64,000 bases of DNA from Aphidius gifuensis (GCF_014905175.1 NC_057793.1:1054001-1118000), one strand, 5' to 3'; positions 37,301 to 50,298 are shown, numbered from the stretch's first letter. Numbers and translations: made by a program. The notes: generated by a model not told the origin, from the sequence alone.

Positions 37301-37780
37301 TACAACTTGATCGATAGATAAATATAATTTTCGGTTTTTTTTCGTTCTTTTTGAATTTACAGAAAACACATCTGATGTAGGTCATTTTTTTTTTTTTTAT
37401 CATATTTTTATTTTATTTATTTCGTATGGAGAAATTAACCTCGGTGACATTTTAAGCAGTAAATATATTTCAATTGTTCTAAGTCTACTTAATGCAGCTC
37501 ATGTTGAAAAAATAAATAAACAAAATAATAAAATTCCAATGCTTTGCGTGTTTGTATATAGAAATATAAAAAATAAAAAATTATATAGAACGTGAGGGGT
37601 GTTTGCCGCAACCTGGTAAAAACTAAGACAAAAAATTTTTTTGTTACAACGAATTTTACAAGGTTTTTTATTTTTTTTTTTAATTCAAATGTGAATTATT
37701 GTTTCTGGTTGTTTAATTATTTATGATTAATATTCATTATTTATTCACATTCATATGTTTCATCCACGATTTTATGTCTG
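31397..37780. other. Gene-free DNA, possible long intron
   Basis: AT-rich DNA with small G+C-enriched patches (about 32460-32660, 33330-33460 and 34250-34500) and no frame with protein character. If the donor at 31397 is real, this is the beginning of a very long intron. Confidence 0.35.
33345..33382. repeat. Perfect 11-bp hairpin in a G+C-enriched patch
   Basis: AAAGCAGGACA (33345-33355) and TGTCCTGCTTT (33372-33382) are exact reverse complements around a 16-nt loop. The patch continues with GTACGTAAACGTGGGCGG. Could be a structured RNA element or a transcription-factor site pair. Confidence 0.5.
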
Positions 37781-37789
37781 ATAAAAAAA

Positions 37790-38567
37790 ATTAAATAAAG
37801 AATTTACAAAATTTTCAATAAAAAATTAATTTTCAGTTAAAAAAAAAACACTAATTATTAAAAAAAAAATATAAATAATTTATTTAATTATATAATAATT
37901 TAATAAAAATATAATTTTATAATAATTATTAAATACAAACATTAAAATAAATTTTAAAAATTAACAAAAAATATTTTTTTTCAACTTTTGTTTCCAATCA
38001 AATCAAAATAAAACCCTTTTTTTTTTAACTTTTTTTTTTTCTAATATAAATCATTGATTAATAAAGTGTCTATATTTTTAAATGAAATATAAACATCTTT
38101 TAAATATTTATCTACTCGTTTATATAAAAAAAAAAAAAAGAATTTCTAAAATTTTCAATAAAATGAAAATAAATCATTTTAAATTAAAATTTATATATAT
38201 ATTAAAAAAAATATAAATAATTTAATTTAAAAAATATAATAAATTAGTTAAAAAAAATTATTATTAATTATTAAAAAAAAAATATAAATAATTTATTTAA
38301 CTCTATAATAATGCAATAAAAATATAATTTTATAATAGTTATTAAATACAAACATAAAAATAAATTTTAAAAATTAACAAAAAATATTTTTTTTTCACTC
38401 TCTTTTCCAATCAAATCAAAAAGTATAATTTTTATCAAAATAAAACCCTCTTCTTTTTCAATTTTATTTTTTCTAATATAAATAATTGTTTAATAGAGTG
38501 TCTATATTTTCAAATGAAATATAAACATCTTTTAAATATTCATCCACTTGTTTATATAAAAAAAAAG
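37790..38567. repeat. Tandem duplication of an AT-rich ~410-bp unit
   Basis: Sequence from about 37855 to 38140 recurs at about 38270 to 38567. Both contain TTAAATACAAACAT, AAAAATTAACAAAAAATATT, CCAATCAAATCAAAA, AATAAAACCCT, GTGTCTATATTTT and AAATATAAACATCTTTTAAA in the same order. Divergence is small, suggesting a fairly recent local duplication. No ORF. Confidence 0.6.
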
Positions 38568-38579
38568 TAAAAAAAAAAA

Positions 38580-38955
38580 AAAGAAAAAAAAATTATTGCT
38601 CGTTGGCTTGCAAGCTCAGCCATATGAATATTATGTCATTAAATAATCAGACTGTGCATGCGACGTCCGGAATACTGGCTGTAATGTGCATTTATATTTA
38701 TACAATATATATATTATGTATATATAGTCGATTTGATCTTGATGGTGTGATGTGAATGTCGCAGGTCGAGTTGTTGTTGGTTAGCGCGCGTGTCGGTTCC
38801 GGCTTTTCTCACTCACTTTGGATGACCCATACTATCAAACAGCTTTTGCAAAATCAACGTGTATATATTTATACACAATATATATGTACAACGCATAAGG
38901 CTAAGCTGCGTGTGACCAATTTCAACTTGTGTATACTTAAACTTCATAAATGAAT
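38580..38955 (+). other. G+C-enriched island with a weak 65-codon ORF
   Basis: Island with CGACGTCCGG and TTAGCGCGCGTGTCGG words. An ATG at 38756 opens 65 codons (MSQVELLLVSARVGSGFSHS at its start) to 38953, but the second half is AT-driven. The element resembles a promoter or enhancer as much as an exon; an initiator-like CTCACTC lies near 38807. Product unknown. Confidence 0.25.
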
Positions 38956-41000
38956 ACACACAGTTGTAGCATGTCAGCTTTTACTTGCAAATTCCAATTA
39001 CTTTATCCTCACACACACACACACTCTCATATAAATAAGAAAAAAATAAGAAAATTAAAAAATAATAGAGTTTTTTTTGTTCATGAATTGCGTGTGTCTC
39101 GATCGAAGTAGCCATATAAAACTACTCGTTATATTTTAGCACCCATCAAGAACTTCAACACCATTAGTTTCCGTTTTAATAACTGCGTCAGAATTTTCCA
39201 AACTAGACTCGTTATATATCACGTTAATAAATAAATAAATAAATAAATAATATCTTGATTTTCATAAATTTATATCAACAATTTTACAATTTTATTTATA
39301 TTGTTTCTATTTTTTTTTTTAGCATGCAGTATTTAATTTATAATTCAATTTTTTCGCGCAATATTTTTATGATTTTTTCTTGTAAATAGATTAATGATTT
39401 TATTTTTTTTTCTAGTGATAGTTTATTTATAAATATAAAAATCATGGAGCTGTGTATTAGGGTTGGATTATTTTGAAAAAAAATAAAATAATTAAATTGA
39501 CTTTGATGTTGACGATGATAATGATGATGGAGTTTGAGAAAAAATTAATTATTCAATGAAAAAAAAAAAATAGATAAATAACAAAGAAAAAGAAAATGAA
39601 GGAGAGAGAAGGTTTTTTATATTATTTTTTTATTTACAAAGGTATTGATTGATAAATATGAGTCACGGATAAATTTTTATATATACCTGTATTTTAAAAT
39701 TTGTTACGGATGAATGATACTGATGGTTTTGGGCGGCGAAAGTATGCACGAATGATCCCTGATTTTCAAGCCAAGATTATATGGTTTCGACGTGTGCTAG
39801 GTATCTGGAAATAACATAACAATAATATATATATATTTTTGTTTTGGTATAGCCACTTTATACCTGTCAGATCCAAGCACACCGCTGTTTTTTTTTTTCA
39901 TTTTTTTTTTACCAGTTATTCACTTGTACTTGTACTGATCAGATTTTATATATATTTTTTTTAACGTATATTTGTTTTGAAATACATTAAATTGTTATCG
40001 ACAATATTCGACAATTTATATTTCAATATTTTTATTGGCTATCGTTATTTTTAAATCGACACTGAATAAAACATTACACAAAAAAAAAAAAAAAAATTTA
40101 TCCGACAAATTTTTCAATAAAAAAATTATATTTTTAACAATATTAATTTAAAAATAAATTAATCAGCTTATTTTAAATTAAAAATACATATTATCCTTTT
40201 TATAAAAAAAAATAAATCTTACTTTCTTTTCAATTAAAAAAATATGAGAAAAAAAAAAGGAAAAAAAAAAAAAATTCAAGTAGGTATTTTATGTTGAAAA
40301 GAAAATTAAAATGATATCGGGTTATGCAATGTTAAAGGGTGTATTAATCCATGGCATTACTTGGCCCTTACTAGTGGGTATTATCACCCTTCATTCATAT
40401 TATTCAGCCAAAAATATATTTCCCTTTGGCTAGTTGAAAGTTGCGTTAGCCGAGGCATAAACTTTGACAACTGTTACATTCTAATGGGATAGAAAAAATG
40501 CGACAGTTTCATGAGATCCACACAGACATAACTCATACCATCTCTTTATTTATTTATATATTGCTTTTCATTGATGCAATTTATTCTTCTATGTACATCC
40601 CTTCTCTTTCTCCTTCTTCTTCTTCTTCTTCTTCATAATCATCCAGACAAGAACTGTACACCACTCAACACTTCAATTCCCTATTTTCGTATAGTCCCCA
40701 TTTCAATCTACACTCAAAATCAATCTGAAATACTCAAATGTAATTCCTAAAAGTTATTATACGAAACGTTTAATAACGATAACCATCGATTTTGGAACGT
40801 ATATATAATTAAATTTATCTCCAGGCGATTTGTTTAAATATACAAAGTATTCATTTTCAATAATATTCAACGGGTTTTTAAAAATTTTTTTTTATGAAAT
40901 ACTAATTATTTAAATGGGGTTTTGAATTATACAAGTTCGTTATTCATATATTGTTTAAATAATTTAGTATTTTATATTGATTTATAAATTTTCTTTGAAT
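38956..41000. other. Gene-free DNA with microsatellites
   Basis: Contains a (CA)n tract near 39012, a (AAAT)n tract near 39230-39250, and (CTT)n at about 40613-40634. A mixed-composition patch at 40320-40520 has no frame. Nothing coding is supported. Confidence 0.4.
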
Positions 41001-41009
41001 TTAAAAATA

Positions 41010-41440
41010 TAGATTTTTGAAAATAATATTTTTTTAAATTGAAATAAGAAAATGGTTTTTGTTGATTAAAATTTGTTGGATAATTATTTACTTTAATTAT
41101 AAATAATACAAAGTAAGATTTTATCTTATTTTTCTAAACAAATTATTGTTGATTAATTGAATTTAAAAAAATTATTAGAAAATGAAATTTTAAAAATTTT
41201 CTTTTAATTTAAAAATAGATTTTTGTTATTTAAAACTTGTTGGGTAATTTTTATTAATAAATACTGTAAAGTATAAAAATTAAGAAATTAAAATTCAATA
41301 CTTTCGTATATTTAATTTAATTTTTTATATTTTTAAACAAAAGATTAAAAAGCGACAAAAATTAAACCGAAATTACATCAAATTGAACCAATTTTCTTAA
41401 TTTTTTTCTGTCAAAACAAAAAAACCAAAATAAAAAAAAA
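41010..41440. repeat. Dispersed AT-rich repeat, copy 1
   Basis: Two sub-units of about 165 bp, each with AAATAGATTTTTGTT...AAAATTTGTTGGATAATTTTTATT-type sequence, followed by ATTTTTAAACAAAAGATTAAAAA and a TTTTCTGTC...AAAA end. The same order occurs at 43190-43740. Confidence 0.5.
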
Positions 41441-41869
41441 AAATCCATTTAAATTATAATTTATTTGCACAAATAAATAATAAAACAAAAAATAATTAAA
41501 ATGAATTTTTAACTTATTGAAAAAAAAAAATAATATGCACCGATATTTTACCGAATTTATTCAAAAAAAAAAAAAAAATTAAATTATTCATTTATTATTC
41601 AATTACCTTATTTTATTATTTAAAAATCATTTATATAAATAATTTATTGATAATACTATATAAATAAAAACCAAAAAAAACAATTTTTCAAATATAAAAA
41701 AATTTATTTTCAAGTGGCATATTATGATGATATATATTGAAATAAAATGATAAAAAAAATCTTGAAAAATCACTGAATAATATAGTTTAAGAAAAATATA
41801 TATGAAATTTATAAAAGTGCAAAATTGACAAAAAAAAAAAAAAAAAGAATATAAATATATGAAGGAAAC

Positions 41870-42019
41870 TATTCGAGTCCCATTTGACACCCTCAACATA
41901 ATGTCCCCATGGCTCTGACCATTCACCCCGAAGTCCCAGACGTGCACGTGACGCAAAAGGTGTGAAATTCTCAGGAGAAAACGATAATTAACAATTGATT
42001 TTTCTACCTCATCTCTCAT
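41870..42019 (-). other. G+C-enriched patch with an open - strand frame
   Basis: On the - strand an ATG at 42019 opens a frame whose first ~50 residues (MRDEVEKSIVNYRFLLRISH at the start) lie in sequence of higher G+C with an E-box (CACGTG). It then runs into Phe-rich poly-T translation. Could be a first exon or a regulatory element; no family recognised. Confidence 0.2.
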
Positions 42020-42360
42020 TCTTTCTTTTTTATTATTATTATTATTATTATTTCATTCCACCCCATATATTTTCGAATTGTAATTTTCATTTTGTTTTTT
42101 TCTTTTTATATTTTACTCTCATTATTTTTTACTTTAATTATTATTATTATTATTATTATTTTTGTTAGAGTTTATTTTACCCTCTAGATATATAAATTTT
42201 GTAATACATATGATGGCCAATTTACATTGTAACGAGTTGAGTAAAAGTGAAAATGTGAAATGATAATTTCAACGCTAACAACAGATGCGTCTCTGGTTAA
42301 ATTTGTAAGAGGATGCAAAAGCGAGTAAGGGGGTTTGATAAAAGTGGCGGAGTATATTTA

Positions 42361-42379
42361 ACGGGGAGGGGGGGGGGGT
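42361..42379. repeat. Poly-G tract
   Basis: GGGGAGGGGGGGGGGG, remarkable in DNA of this composition. It lies in a G-rich stretch (42300-42460) that includes AAGTGGCGGAG and GGTGGTCGGTG. Confidence 0.7.
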
Positions 42380-43189
42380 AGAATTCACAAGGGAACAAAA
42401 TGCTGACTGAAATTTCTGGTTGCCTTTGGGGCTTAATTGGTGGTCGGTGAACATGAGCCAAAAAGTCGCGAGGAATATTAATGTATTTTTAATATTTATT
42501 TATACGCAAAATAAAATTAATAATAAATTTTAAAATATTTATTAATAAATTGTGATGATGTTTAAAATGTTTGCTTCTTTTTTTTTTTTAATTGTATGAA
42601 GAAAAAAATAGCATTGCATGTAAAAATGTTTGAAACTAACATATTTATAAAGTTTTTAAAAAATAAGTAAATAAAAATTCAGGTACATGTATGAAAATAT
42701 GTATATAAATATAAACACGGTCGAGTAAATATAAAATAATAAATTTACCTCACGAAATATATAATGCTGTGGAAACACGAACAATTATATAGAAACGCAG
42801 GTTCCGGGTTGAACGAAAGAAGCATCGATCATTTGTCCAAGTTATTTATTTAATTTTTTTTTTTATATATATTTAATTTTTACTTTTTTTGTGCTTCTCC
42901 TTTTTTTTTTTTTATTGTTTTGTTGTTTTTTTCATTTTTTTTTTTTTAAGTTATTATTTATTATTCCACCTCTAGGGATAGAAAAAAATAAAACGGAAGG
43001 ATCTAGTGCCACACACATGACCTCGTTTATATTTTTTATATGAAAAATGATCTGTGAGAATAATAATGGCAACAGTCAGAATAAATATATATACAAAATA
43101 GAATGAGCTTTTATCTTGGTTTTATAAGACAAATAAATATACCTGAAAAATTTTGATTAATTGAAAAAAAATAAATATATAAAACAATA

Positions 43190-43740
43190 GGTAGAAAATA
43201 ATATTTTTAAAAATTTTTTTTAATTGAAAAATAGATTTTTGTTGTTGAAAATTTATTGAATTATTATTTTAATAATAAATATTATATAAAATGAGATTTT
43301 TTTATTGTTTTTCAAGACGAATAATTTTACGTCAAATTGATTAATTTATTTGAAAATATTAAAAAACGAAAATAATATTTTTTTAAATTTTTTTCAATTG
43401 AAATATATATTTTTGTTGTTTAAAATTTATTGGATAATTTTTTTTAATAATAAACAATAAAAAATGAGCTTTTTTTTTATTTTTAAAAACAAATAATTGT
43501 TGATTAATTGAGTAAAAAATAATAATTATAAAATGAAATTTAAAAAATTTTCTTTTTATTTAAAAATAGATTTTTATTGTTTAAAATTTGTTGGATAATT
43601 TTTATTATTAAATAATGAATTTTGTTTTATATATTTTTAAACAAAAGACCAAAAAAATGACACAAATTAAACCCACCAAAATGACCAAAGTTTTTCTTAT
43701 TTTCTGTCGAAGAAAAAAAACTAAAATATTAAACAAAAAA
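43190..43740. repeat. Dispersed AT-rich repeat, copy 2
   Basis: Three sub-units of about 170 bp (starting near 43195, 43370 and 43531) homologous to the 41.0-41.4 kb repeat. It ends with the same AAACAAAAGA...ACACAAATTAAACC...TTTTCTGTCGAAG succession. Direct orientation, about 2.2 kb apart. Confidence 0.5.
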
Positions 43741-45600
43741 AACATGCAATTTATAATAAAACAAACAAATAATTAAAATAAATCATCAAGCCATAAAAAG
43801 AAAAAATAAAGATCATTATAAAGTCAAGATTGAAAAGGAGCAAAAAAACAAAAAAAAAAAATAAATAAATAGGACAAAAAAAAATAGCCATAATACTGCA
43901 TGTAAAGGTAAAAGGAATGAAATATTTAAGAGTTTGATGAGGCTCTCGAGAGAAGAACAAAAGAGCACGAAGTCGTCGAGAACGATAGAGCCAAGTAAGA
44001 AGGTACCAAGTAAACCAGCTATAGTAAAATAAAGGGCAAGATGTAAGAGAAGAATAAAAAATTGAAAAAAAAGCACAGGGCGACACAGTGAATGTTGTGC
44101 AAAAAGTAAAATATGAAGCTTTTAAGCTCAAGTAAAAGACGCACATGCGCATTTTTCTTGAAGCTTTTTTTTTTAAATTTATACTTGTAAGATCAAGAAA
44201 GTTCAAAAGTTTATTTATTTATATTTTTTTTATCTCAAATTCACTATACACAATTTATATTGATGTAAACTATAATTTTTTATATTTTTTTTTTTATAAT
44301 AAAAACCTTAGTGAGTTTTGTACAATGCATTAAAAGACTCACTGATTTTCACAAGTTCATAAATAAAATTGTAATGGATTGAATTGCACATTCAAGAAAA
44401 TGATTATTGTGTGCATCGAGATAATGTGAAAATTCTAGCGATAAATTCTTGCTGAATAAAAAAAAAAATAAAATATAAAAAAGAATGGAAAAATAAAATT
44501 AAAAAAAAAATAAATATAAATAAGGTAAAAGAACGAGGAAATGGAGTAAAAGAAAAATAAATTGAACGGATGAGAAAATAGAAAAAAAAAAAAAAAAGGT
44601 GTAAGAATTTTTATGAGACTTGAAAAGAGAGGAGAATTTTTTTCATGTATTTGTATATGAAAAAATTAAGTATGTATGTGTGTAGTAAGAATGAGGTAAA
44701 ATGAAGGGATGAAAAATTTCATGCAGAGTTTTATAAAGCCGCAAAAAGTGAACGACATTTTTGGGTCTCACCTGTCCGCCCCTGTATTATATTTTAAGCC
44801 AGTTATTATACAAGAGTGTACGACCCCACAGTCACCTTGTTAAGTGGTGAATTTCCTGCTTCAATATAAAATGCCAGCATCCACTAAATACACTGTCCTG
44901 AAAGAGAGAAAAAAAAAAAAAATTATAATTCTAATAAAAGAGAACCTGAATCTTAAAAATATCAAGAAAAAAAAAAATTATTTCTAAACATATACACTCA
45001 AGTTGATGGACCAAATAGTCTATAATTTATTTTTTTATTTATTTTTTTATTTTTACTTCTAATCTCATGTCACCAGCTTGAGTCTTCCCACGACAACAAA
45101 AGTTTATCACCCTCACATACGTACAGTTCACATGAAAAAAAATAAATAAAAATCTCTTATTTTTATCTAAAATATATTATCTCCAACAAACCTATTTTTT
45201 TCAAGTATATACACCCTGAAGAATATTTTTTTTTTTTTCTATTTCACTTTCAATTAGTTTAAATGAAAAAAAAAAAAAAAGGCCATGGATAAAGACATCA
45301 TGAATAAGAGATACATTTTTTCTCTTGAGTAATACGATCTCCGACAAGAACATAGTCGAATTTTAGCGAGTAAAAAAATGGCAAAAAAAAATAACAATAA
45401 AAAAGAGGATAGAAAAGTTGAGGAAATAAAGAAAAATAAAATTCTCAACGATTAAGAGGCTATAAAATAAGACCAAGTAAACGAAAAAATAAAAAATAAA
45501 TATAAACATAGAGATGATATGCTGGTGCAATGTTTGAGTAAATAAAATATTCAAGATGATTGAAGGTGTCTGTATTGAGTTGCCAATGTTGAAGTTTATT
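43741..45600. other. Gene-free purine-strand-biased DNA
   Basis: Long stretches of A/G on the + strand (for example 43790-44110 and 44460-44720) produce Phe/Leu/Ser-rich open frames on the - strand, the longest 151 codons. I read these as composition artefacts. A mixed patch at 44750-44890 has no frame. Confidence 0.4.
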
Positions 45601-45615
45601 TTTGTTGCTGTCCAG

Positions 45616-45882
45616 AATTCACACAGTATATAAAGCTTTTGAAAATAGTGGTGAGGGGACATCAACACGAACAAGAGACACACAAGCATCCAACATGGCC
45701 AGTCCCCAGTTGGATGATTTTATCCCGCGAGATTCAGGGTGGACCACCACCACCACCATCACCATCAACCACTTATGCGCTTACACTTGGTATTTGTTGT
45801 CTTCATGCTGCTGTATATGCGTGTAAATGTGAATGCAAATCGGATCTCCATGGAATTGAGTGTACACCTGGAAGACAACCCT
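45616..45882 (+). CDS. Candidate coding exon with a signal peptide, product unknown
   Basis: A well-defined island. It is preceded by a good acceptor (TTGTTGCTGTCCAG ending at 45615) and ends at CCT/GTAAGC (donor at 45883). A TATATAAAG lies at 45627-45635, so it could instead contain its own promoter. The frame from the ATG at 45775 encodes a textbook signal peptide (MRLHLVFVVFMLLYMRVNVN) and then RISMELSVHLEDNP, ending exactly at the donor in phase 0. A second frame across the island is also open and Cys-rich (CKCECKSDLHGIEC), with more AT-biased third positions. An ATG with better context at 45693 lies in the third frame and stops at 45826. I favour a first coding exon of a secreted or membrane protein whose other exons lie beyond the window. 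Confidence 0.35.
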
Positions 45883-45883
45883 G

Positions 45884-48800
45884 TAAGCCGAGTAGAGATG
45901 TACCTTAAACTTCTTCTATTTCATCCAATCTCCTTTCAGTTTCTTTGGAGTTGAGGTGAATCGACCGACACCTTATACACTCAACCACTATCCCCTTGGC
46001 AACCACCCCACTATTTTTTTTTTTTAAACTACATAAATATATTTATCTTCGGAAATGCGGTGGACCTTTATCTTTTGTTTTTTTTTTTTTCTTTTTTCTT
46101 TATGTATCTGCATTTTATTTTGGTATATACACACAAACAAGATTTTTTTTTTTTTCAAGATTTAACGTTTATTTATAGATAAAAATTGGTTATACATGTG
46201 TTGTACAACAGTTGGATCAGGGATTTGTTTGCTGCATCCTACAGATAACGATCTTTTTTTTTTTTTTTTCGCTAGATTTATTCACCTACGTTGGCTATCC
46301 TTTTTAAAATCTTTTTTATTTTCGACTCAAACAAATACTGAATTCCAATTGAATTCATGTACATATCGATTATTGTCCTTTTTTTTTTATATATATTAAA
46401 TATATTTTTTTCTTTTTAGAATACATTGCTTTGTTTTTTTTTTTGGAGGCTCTCATGAGTGTAGCTGTTGATGATCTAGGTGCAGCATACACAAGACATG
46501 TCATCATGATAAAAAAAATATTTCTATTCTTATATTTAATTTTATATATTTTTTTTCACGTTACCCATATTTATTTTGCTTGAATATTTTTTTTTTTTTT
46601 AAATATATATACACAAGCAAACAAGTTTTTTCTAAAGTCATTCACAGAAGCGTGAAAATCACGCTGACACTTTGTGCTCTAAATAGAGAATGAGAATGAA
46701 AAAATTAAATGGAAGGTATGGTTTTCATCCACCAAACAAAGTGGATATAGAATGGAAAAAAAAAAAATAAAAATATATAACTTGGATTATGTGTTGAGTT
46801 AAAATGAGACCATGAAAGAAAAAAAAAAATAAAAAAATAAACCAACAAAAACAGGGTTCTATAATGAAAAAAAAAATATGTTTAGTTTAATTTTTTTTAT
46901 CTAGTATTCAAGGGTTATACGAGGTTAATAACTGTACTGTGAATATTCACAATCATAAGAGAGAAAAGGGGGGAAAAGAGAGGGAGAGACGATGTAGTAG
47001 GTAGTTGAAGGACGCAGCAATTACTTTTGCAATAGTCACTGATGACAAGGCACGTCCATTGTTTCTATACGTACGATTAGGCGCGTTCCACCCTTATCCG
47101 GATATTGCGGAAAAGGGAAGATGTGTGTTTCCCTGTGACAATTGAACATTTGTGAATGTATATGTATGACTATACATAAGAGAATTATTTAGGGGGAATG
47201 AGAAATTCAAGAAAAGCTGCAGGGAAATATAAAAAATGTTGAAAAATGTTTTGCCACGTTGAATCGTAGTCAGCTACACAGTTACACTGCATCTCCCATT
47301 TATTTGTCTTTGTCTTTTTCTTTATGTTTGGGTGTATATATGTACTGTAAAATTTCAAAGTTGCAAGTTGCTTTTCAAGTAATGCGTCTGTTACTGCATG
47401 TGGGACAATACATGTGTATACTCTATTCAAAAATATATGTACATTGTTCAATTTTGCTTTGAACAACACACACATATGATCATCATGTTGAACTATTTTT
47501 AAAGATTACAATATAAATCAATAGTTGGATATGTAAATTTGTATAGTTGAAGAAGTTATTAATGAAAATATATTTATTTTTTTTTTTTAAGCGAACAAAA
47601 TTGTAGACTAGGTGAAAAGTTTTTTGATAAAATGAAAAACTCCTTGTGAATCTGGTGTGTGATTTATTCGTTCAGGAATTTTGAGTTATGATTTTTCAAA
47701 AATATTTAAATTACAAAATTCACTTCAATAAAAAGTTGAATATTTAAGATAAAATTTTTGTAATTTAATTATTAAATTGTTTAGTAAATATTTATTTTTT
47801 TTTAATCAATTTTATTATTATTATTTTGCATAATAGTTTGTTGAAATTTACGAGTATGAAAATATATAAAATAAGGTACTTAAATTGAATATTTAATAAA
47901 TTTTTAAATAGTAGGATATATTTATATTTTATTACTTCACGGTGTATGGTAGTGACAAAAAGAAAAAAAAATTTAACGATGAAAAAAAAAATATATAATT
48001 CTTGTTGATGAAGAATATGTGGATGTAGAAATATGAGATTCTTTTGATCAATTAATATTTTGTGTTTGTCGAGTTATTCATGCATGGAGAGAAATAAAAA
48101 AAAATGAAAAAAAGCCAATAGAGAAAAATGAGGAACAAAAAAAAGAAAAAAAAGTTAAAAAAAAAGTGTGTGTGTGTGTAGCGAGATACTTGTTGGGAAT
48201 ATAGAGGGTAGTATACACACGCGACTGGATTAAAGCTTTGGTTGGTGCCTTTTGTATGAATTCGCTTTTAACGTTAAAATTCAGTGAACCCTGGAAAAAG
48301 ACCATTCTACTCGACTTGACAATCTTTCGAGTCTTATGTGCATAATAGCCATATACACATTGTTGCTAATATATAAATTTTTATATAACAAAATTCAAGT
48401 TAATATTATATAAGTCAACGTTGGATAATAAAATTAAACACCCGACTAAATTTAAGCAACAAAAAAACAAAAATAGCATAAAAATTTTATTAAATATTTA
48501 ATATAACATTTAATAAAACCTTAAAAATTCAAATAAAAAATTTTACAAATTTTTTTTTGATTCTGATTTATCAAACGACAAAGTAACTCTTTCATAAAAA
48601 CACCAACAAGGAAAAGTACAAACAAATAATTTTCCTTTGTTTTATATAGATATAAAATTGTTTTTTTTTATCATGTAACCTTGACAATCCCTGGAGGCAT
48701 TATGTCTTTCTTTTTGCTCGTTACGCATCGATTTACCAGGCATACATCGTCGTTGAGGAACACTTGACTTGACATTTGCCAGTGGCAGTCTTGACACGAG

Positions 48801-50290
48801 ACAAAAAAGTGCCAATATATATAAAAAATAAGCGAATGAAAAAAATAAAATTCAAGAAAACGAGAAATAAGAGGATACAAAAAAAAAAAAATACAAAAAA
48901 AAAAGCATTATTTTATCCATTTCGCGGTGTATATGAAGAACGCGTGTCAAATGTATAAATGTGAGTGGTATAAAATGTATATATGTGTGTGCGAGACAGA
49001 GAGAATGACAGAGAGAGACAGAGAAAGTTGGAAAATCGTATAGTACCCCGTGGAAGTTGGTATGGTCTCGACTCGACCGGCTGAATCGATCCACGCGAGC
49101 TCTCAATGCTCAACGTAGTCCCGGCGTGCAACTATCTCACTCAAACACCCTGTAATTTTTACCCTAGTTTTGTCTCTTTTCAATGTACACCACTACCCTT
49201 TAATACACACACACACACAACACCCAACCACCCACCTTCACATGAAATAGTTGGTAGGGCTTAAGGGGTAGTAGTAGTGGTAGTAGTAGTACTATAGGAA
49301 AGGGTGGAGAGGGTGAATCGGTGGTTAGGTCTTTCTATCCGTTATCCTACCTATTTCACCCTGGCTGGTCACGCAAACTTCGCTTCAAAAATTTCATCTC
49401 AACTCTATCCAAGTTTATTCTTACGCTCGACAACACCAAAAACCTTAGCCTCGGCCAAATTACCCTCAACGCCCTCAATCATTTTTTTTTTAATTTTTTT
49501 ATTTTCATTAGAATATATTGCTTTAATTTTTAATATATTTATTGTTTTATTTTTTATTTAATTTATTTGGAATTGTTATGTTTTTTAATATTTTAATAAT
49601 TTTTTGGGGGAAAATAGGGTTTTTCTATTTTATAGGTATTTTTTTTTTTGTTTGTTTGTTTTATATATTTGTTTATTTACTGTGTGCCAAGTATATATTC
49701 ATCTCAACGCTTCAACACTTGTATATTTGCATGTACAACATAATATATATATCAATATGAATTCAAGTGAAAATACACATGTATACACAATGTTTAATGT
49801 AAGTATTTTACCAAAGGTTATATACTTTGAAAATTATGCACAAAGACAAGTGCATTTGTGTTGATCCAAGAAATCGAATGTAATCATTTAAAGTACTTTT
49901 ACAACAAAAGGCAAAAATACAAAAATAAAAGAAAAAAAAACAAAATCTACATGTGTCAAAAAAACAAAATTTAAATAATACAAGTAAAAATAAAAGCTCG
50001 AAAGCTAGCTCAAAAAATATAAAATCAAAAATGAAAAAAAAAAAAAATATACAACTTTAATAATTTTTATAAATAATATAAAATATTATATTTATATTTA
50101 TTGATAGGGGTTGATTTTGATTGAGTGCGGTAACTGTGGTTGAGTGAATATAATCACAAATATATTTTGAAATAATTCAGATTGCTTTAACCACTGAAAC
50201 TAAGTATATCCATTGAGAATTGAGATCACAAACAATATCTCTCGGTTCAATATATCGTAGCTTCAACAATCATATTCACTGTAAACTCAA
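45884..50290. other. Gene-free DNA with scattered G+C-enriched patches
   Basis: Patches at 46930-47170, 48670-48800 and 49030-49460 have higher G+C, the last also with (GTA)n and (CA)n tracts. Open frames there lack ATG starts or dissolve into poly-T translation. Possible intronic regulatory elements. Confidence 0.35.
47091..47117. repeat. Hairpin in a G+C-enriched patch
   Basis: CCCTTATCCG (47091-47100) pairs with CGGAAAAGGG (47108-47117), with one mismatch around a 7-nt loop, just after CGTACGATTAGGCGCG. Confidence 0.4.
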
Positions 50291-50296
50291 TCCACA

Positions 50297-50298
50297 AT

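Noticed and set aside
43751..44206. 151-codon open frame on the - strand
   Set aside because: Arises from an A/G-biased + strand: the translation is mostly Phe, Leu, Ser and Tyr with no motif, and overlapping frames are equally open. Composition artefact.
45363..45689. 108-codon - strand frame
   Set aside because: No support beyond length; hydrophobic translation of purine-biased DNA, overlapping the better + strand exon candidate.
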